Of a DNA stretch of 6,477 nucleotides, positions 5,737 through 6,477 are shown one piece after another. The position numbers and the translations under genes were made by a program. The notes below the pieces were generated by a model. It saw only the letters and a list, made by a program, of their open reading frames with translations. It was not told where the DNA came from and did not search any database. The stretch is from Flammeovirgaceae bacterium UBA4659 (lineage in GTDB: Bacteria; Bacteroidota; Bacteroidia; Cytophagales; Cyclobacteriaceae): NCBI GenBank assembly GCA_002405445.1, contig DHLV01000218.1:553-7029 (forward strand). The letters are read 5' to 3'. The number at the start of each line of letters is the position of its first letter. Within the stretch, counting starts at the first letter, position 1.

Positions 5737-6477
5737 ATGTTTAAAGACTTTCGATTTCGGGTGGCGTTTAGAGTGCTGTTGCTGGGTAGCACCATGGCCT
5801 TGGCTGTGTTCATGTTCGCCCGACCGAATATGGTTTTTGCTGCAAGCCTGATGGTGCTCATCATCATCGGTCAATTGTTTGATTTGTACCGCTTCACATC
5901 GCAAACCAACCGCAAACTCACCCGGTTTTTAGAGTCAGTGAAATATTCTGATTTTATCTCAAGCTTTGCCCACGACAACCAATTGGGTTCCAGCTTCCGC
6001 GATCTGAACGCGGCCTTCAATGAAGTATTGGAAGCATTTCGAAAGGCCCGGTCCGAAAAAGAGGAGAACTGGCAATACCTGAATACCATTGTGCAGCAAG
6101 TGCGCACCGGCATACTTTCGTATGATGGCGATGGCAAAGTAGCGCTGATGAATACCAACGCCAAACGTTTTGTCGGCTTCTCAAACCTTAAAAACATTGC
6201 AGAGCTGGAGAGCAAAAACCCAACGCTATATGCCATATTGAAAGAATTGCAGCCGGGCAAAAGTTCGCTGTACAAATCAGGGAACGAATACTTGCTGACC
6301 ATTCAGGCAACGGAAATGCGCGTGCGCGGCAACACCATCAAGCTGGTAACGTTGCAAAACATCCAAACAGAATTGCAACGCCAGGAACTGGAAGCGTGGC
6401 AAAACCTCACGCGCGTGTTACGGCACGAGATCATGAATTCCATTACGCCCATATCATCGCTTACCTCAACACTGAAA
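5737..6477 (+). CDS. NtrY-like membrane sensor histidine kinase, N-terminal part (runs off the right edge)
   Basis: The frame is open for 247 codons to the window end, starting MFKDFRFRVAFRVLLLG. Two hydrophobic helices at about 10-29 and 32-50 are joined by only a few residues (RPNM), so there is almost no periplasmic sensor domain. Residues about 56-107 (TNRKLTRFLESVKYSDF, then FRDLNAAFNEVLEAFRKARSEKEE) form a charged linker and probable coiled coil. A PAS-like region follows at about 108-215 (NTIVQQVRTGILSYDGDGKVALMNTNAKRF). The dimerisation/phosphoacceptor helix begins near 216, with the H-box LRHEIMNSITPI and His230 encoded at 6424-6426. The catalytic ATPase domain lies beyond the window. 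It should phosphorylate Asp57 of the upstream response regulator. The ATG at 5737 fits the family start; no Shine-Dalgarno sequence is visible, and the leader is the 8-nt repeat. Confident as a kinase; the signal is unknown. Confidence 0.93.
   Translation, partial: MFKDFRFRVAFRVLLLGSTMALAVFMFARPNMVFAASLMVLIIIGQLFDLYRFTSQTNRKLTRFLESVKYSDFISSFAHDNQLGSSFRDLNAAFNEVLEAFRKARSEKEENWQYLNTIVQQVRTGILSYDGDGKVALMNTNAKRFVGFSNLKNIAELESKNPTLYAILKELQPGKSSLYKSGNEYLLTIQATEMRVRGNTIKLVTLQNIQTELQRQELEAWQNLTRVLRHEIMNSITPISSLTSTLK

Noticed and set aside
5871..6302. Minus-strand 143-codon open frame
   Set aside because: It is antisense to the kinase, whose plus-strand frame is open from 5737 to the window end and carries the H-box. 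The minus-strand product is a Ser/Phe-rich shadow.
1..6477. tRNA, rRNA, CRISPR array, insertion sequence or transposase
   Set aside because: I found no cloverleaf-like sequence, no regular repeat-spacer array, and no transposase-like protein or terminal inverted repeats on either strand.

Overview
The window looks like chromosomal DNA from a Bacteroidota bacterium, probably of the Cytophagales type. This is inferred from the gene families (a MacB/FtsX-type permease with the N-terminus typical of that phylum, and a NtrC-class regulator paired with a NtrY-like kinase), exported proteins with signal peptides ending near 'AQ'/'CQ', the lack of clear Shine-Dalgarno sequences, and -7 boxes of the TAnnTTTG form. 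I ran no database search.

The left half (1-2764) is read on the minus strand. A periplasmic adaptor of the HlyD/MacA type (2764-1514) is followed by a LolD/MacB-like ABC ATPase (1353-664) and the first 151 codons of a MacB/FtsX-type ABC permease (455 to beyond the left edge). Together they make a tripartite ABC export or envelope-remodelling machine.

The right half is read on the plus strand: a small exported protein of unknown function (3001-3381), an exported protein with a CarboxypepD_reg-like beta domain (3386-4222), a sigma-54-dependent NtrC-family response regulator (4246-5634), and the first 247 codons of its likely partner histidine kinase (5737 to beyond the right edge). The kinase has two closely spaced membrane helices, a PAS-like region and an H-box whose histidine lies at 6424-6426.

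The most interesting content is regulatory. Two pairs of similar dyads, with core GTYC-N6-GRAC, lie upstream of the adaptor (2861-2876 and 2881-2896) and upstream of the permease (592-607, plus a variant at 612-632). Within each pair the centres are about 20-22 bp apart. Between the adaptor-proximal pair and the adaptor start is a sequence resembling a sigma-54 -24/-12 promoter (2791-2808). The simplest reading is that the response regulator binds these dyads and activates the transporter genes with RNA polymerase-sigma54, so the divergent halves form one signalling-and-export unit. The two exported-protein genes are AT-rich relative to their neighbours and sit between the transporter arm and the regulator arm. 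They may be accessory envelope components or later arrivals. An 8-nt-periodic, dyad-arranged repeat fills the gap between regulator and kinase, and a 13-base block of it recurs in the adaptor's leader.
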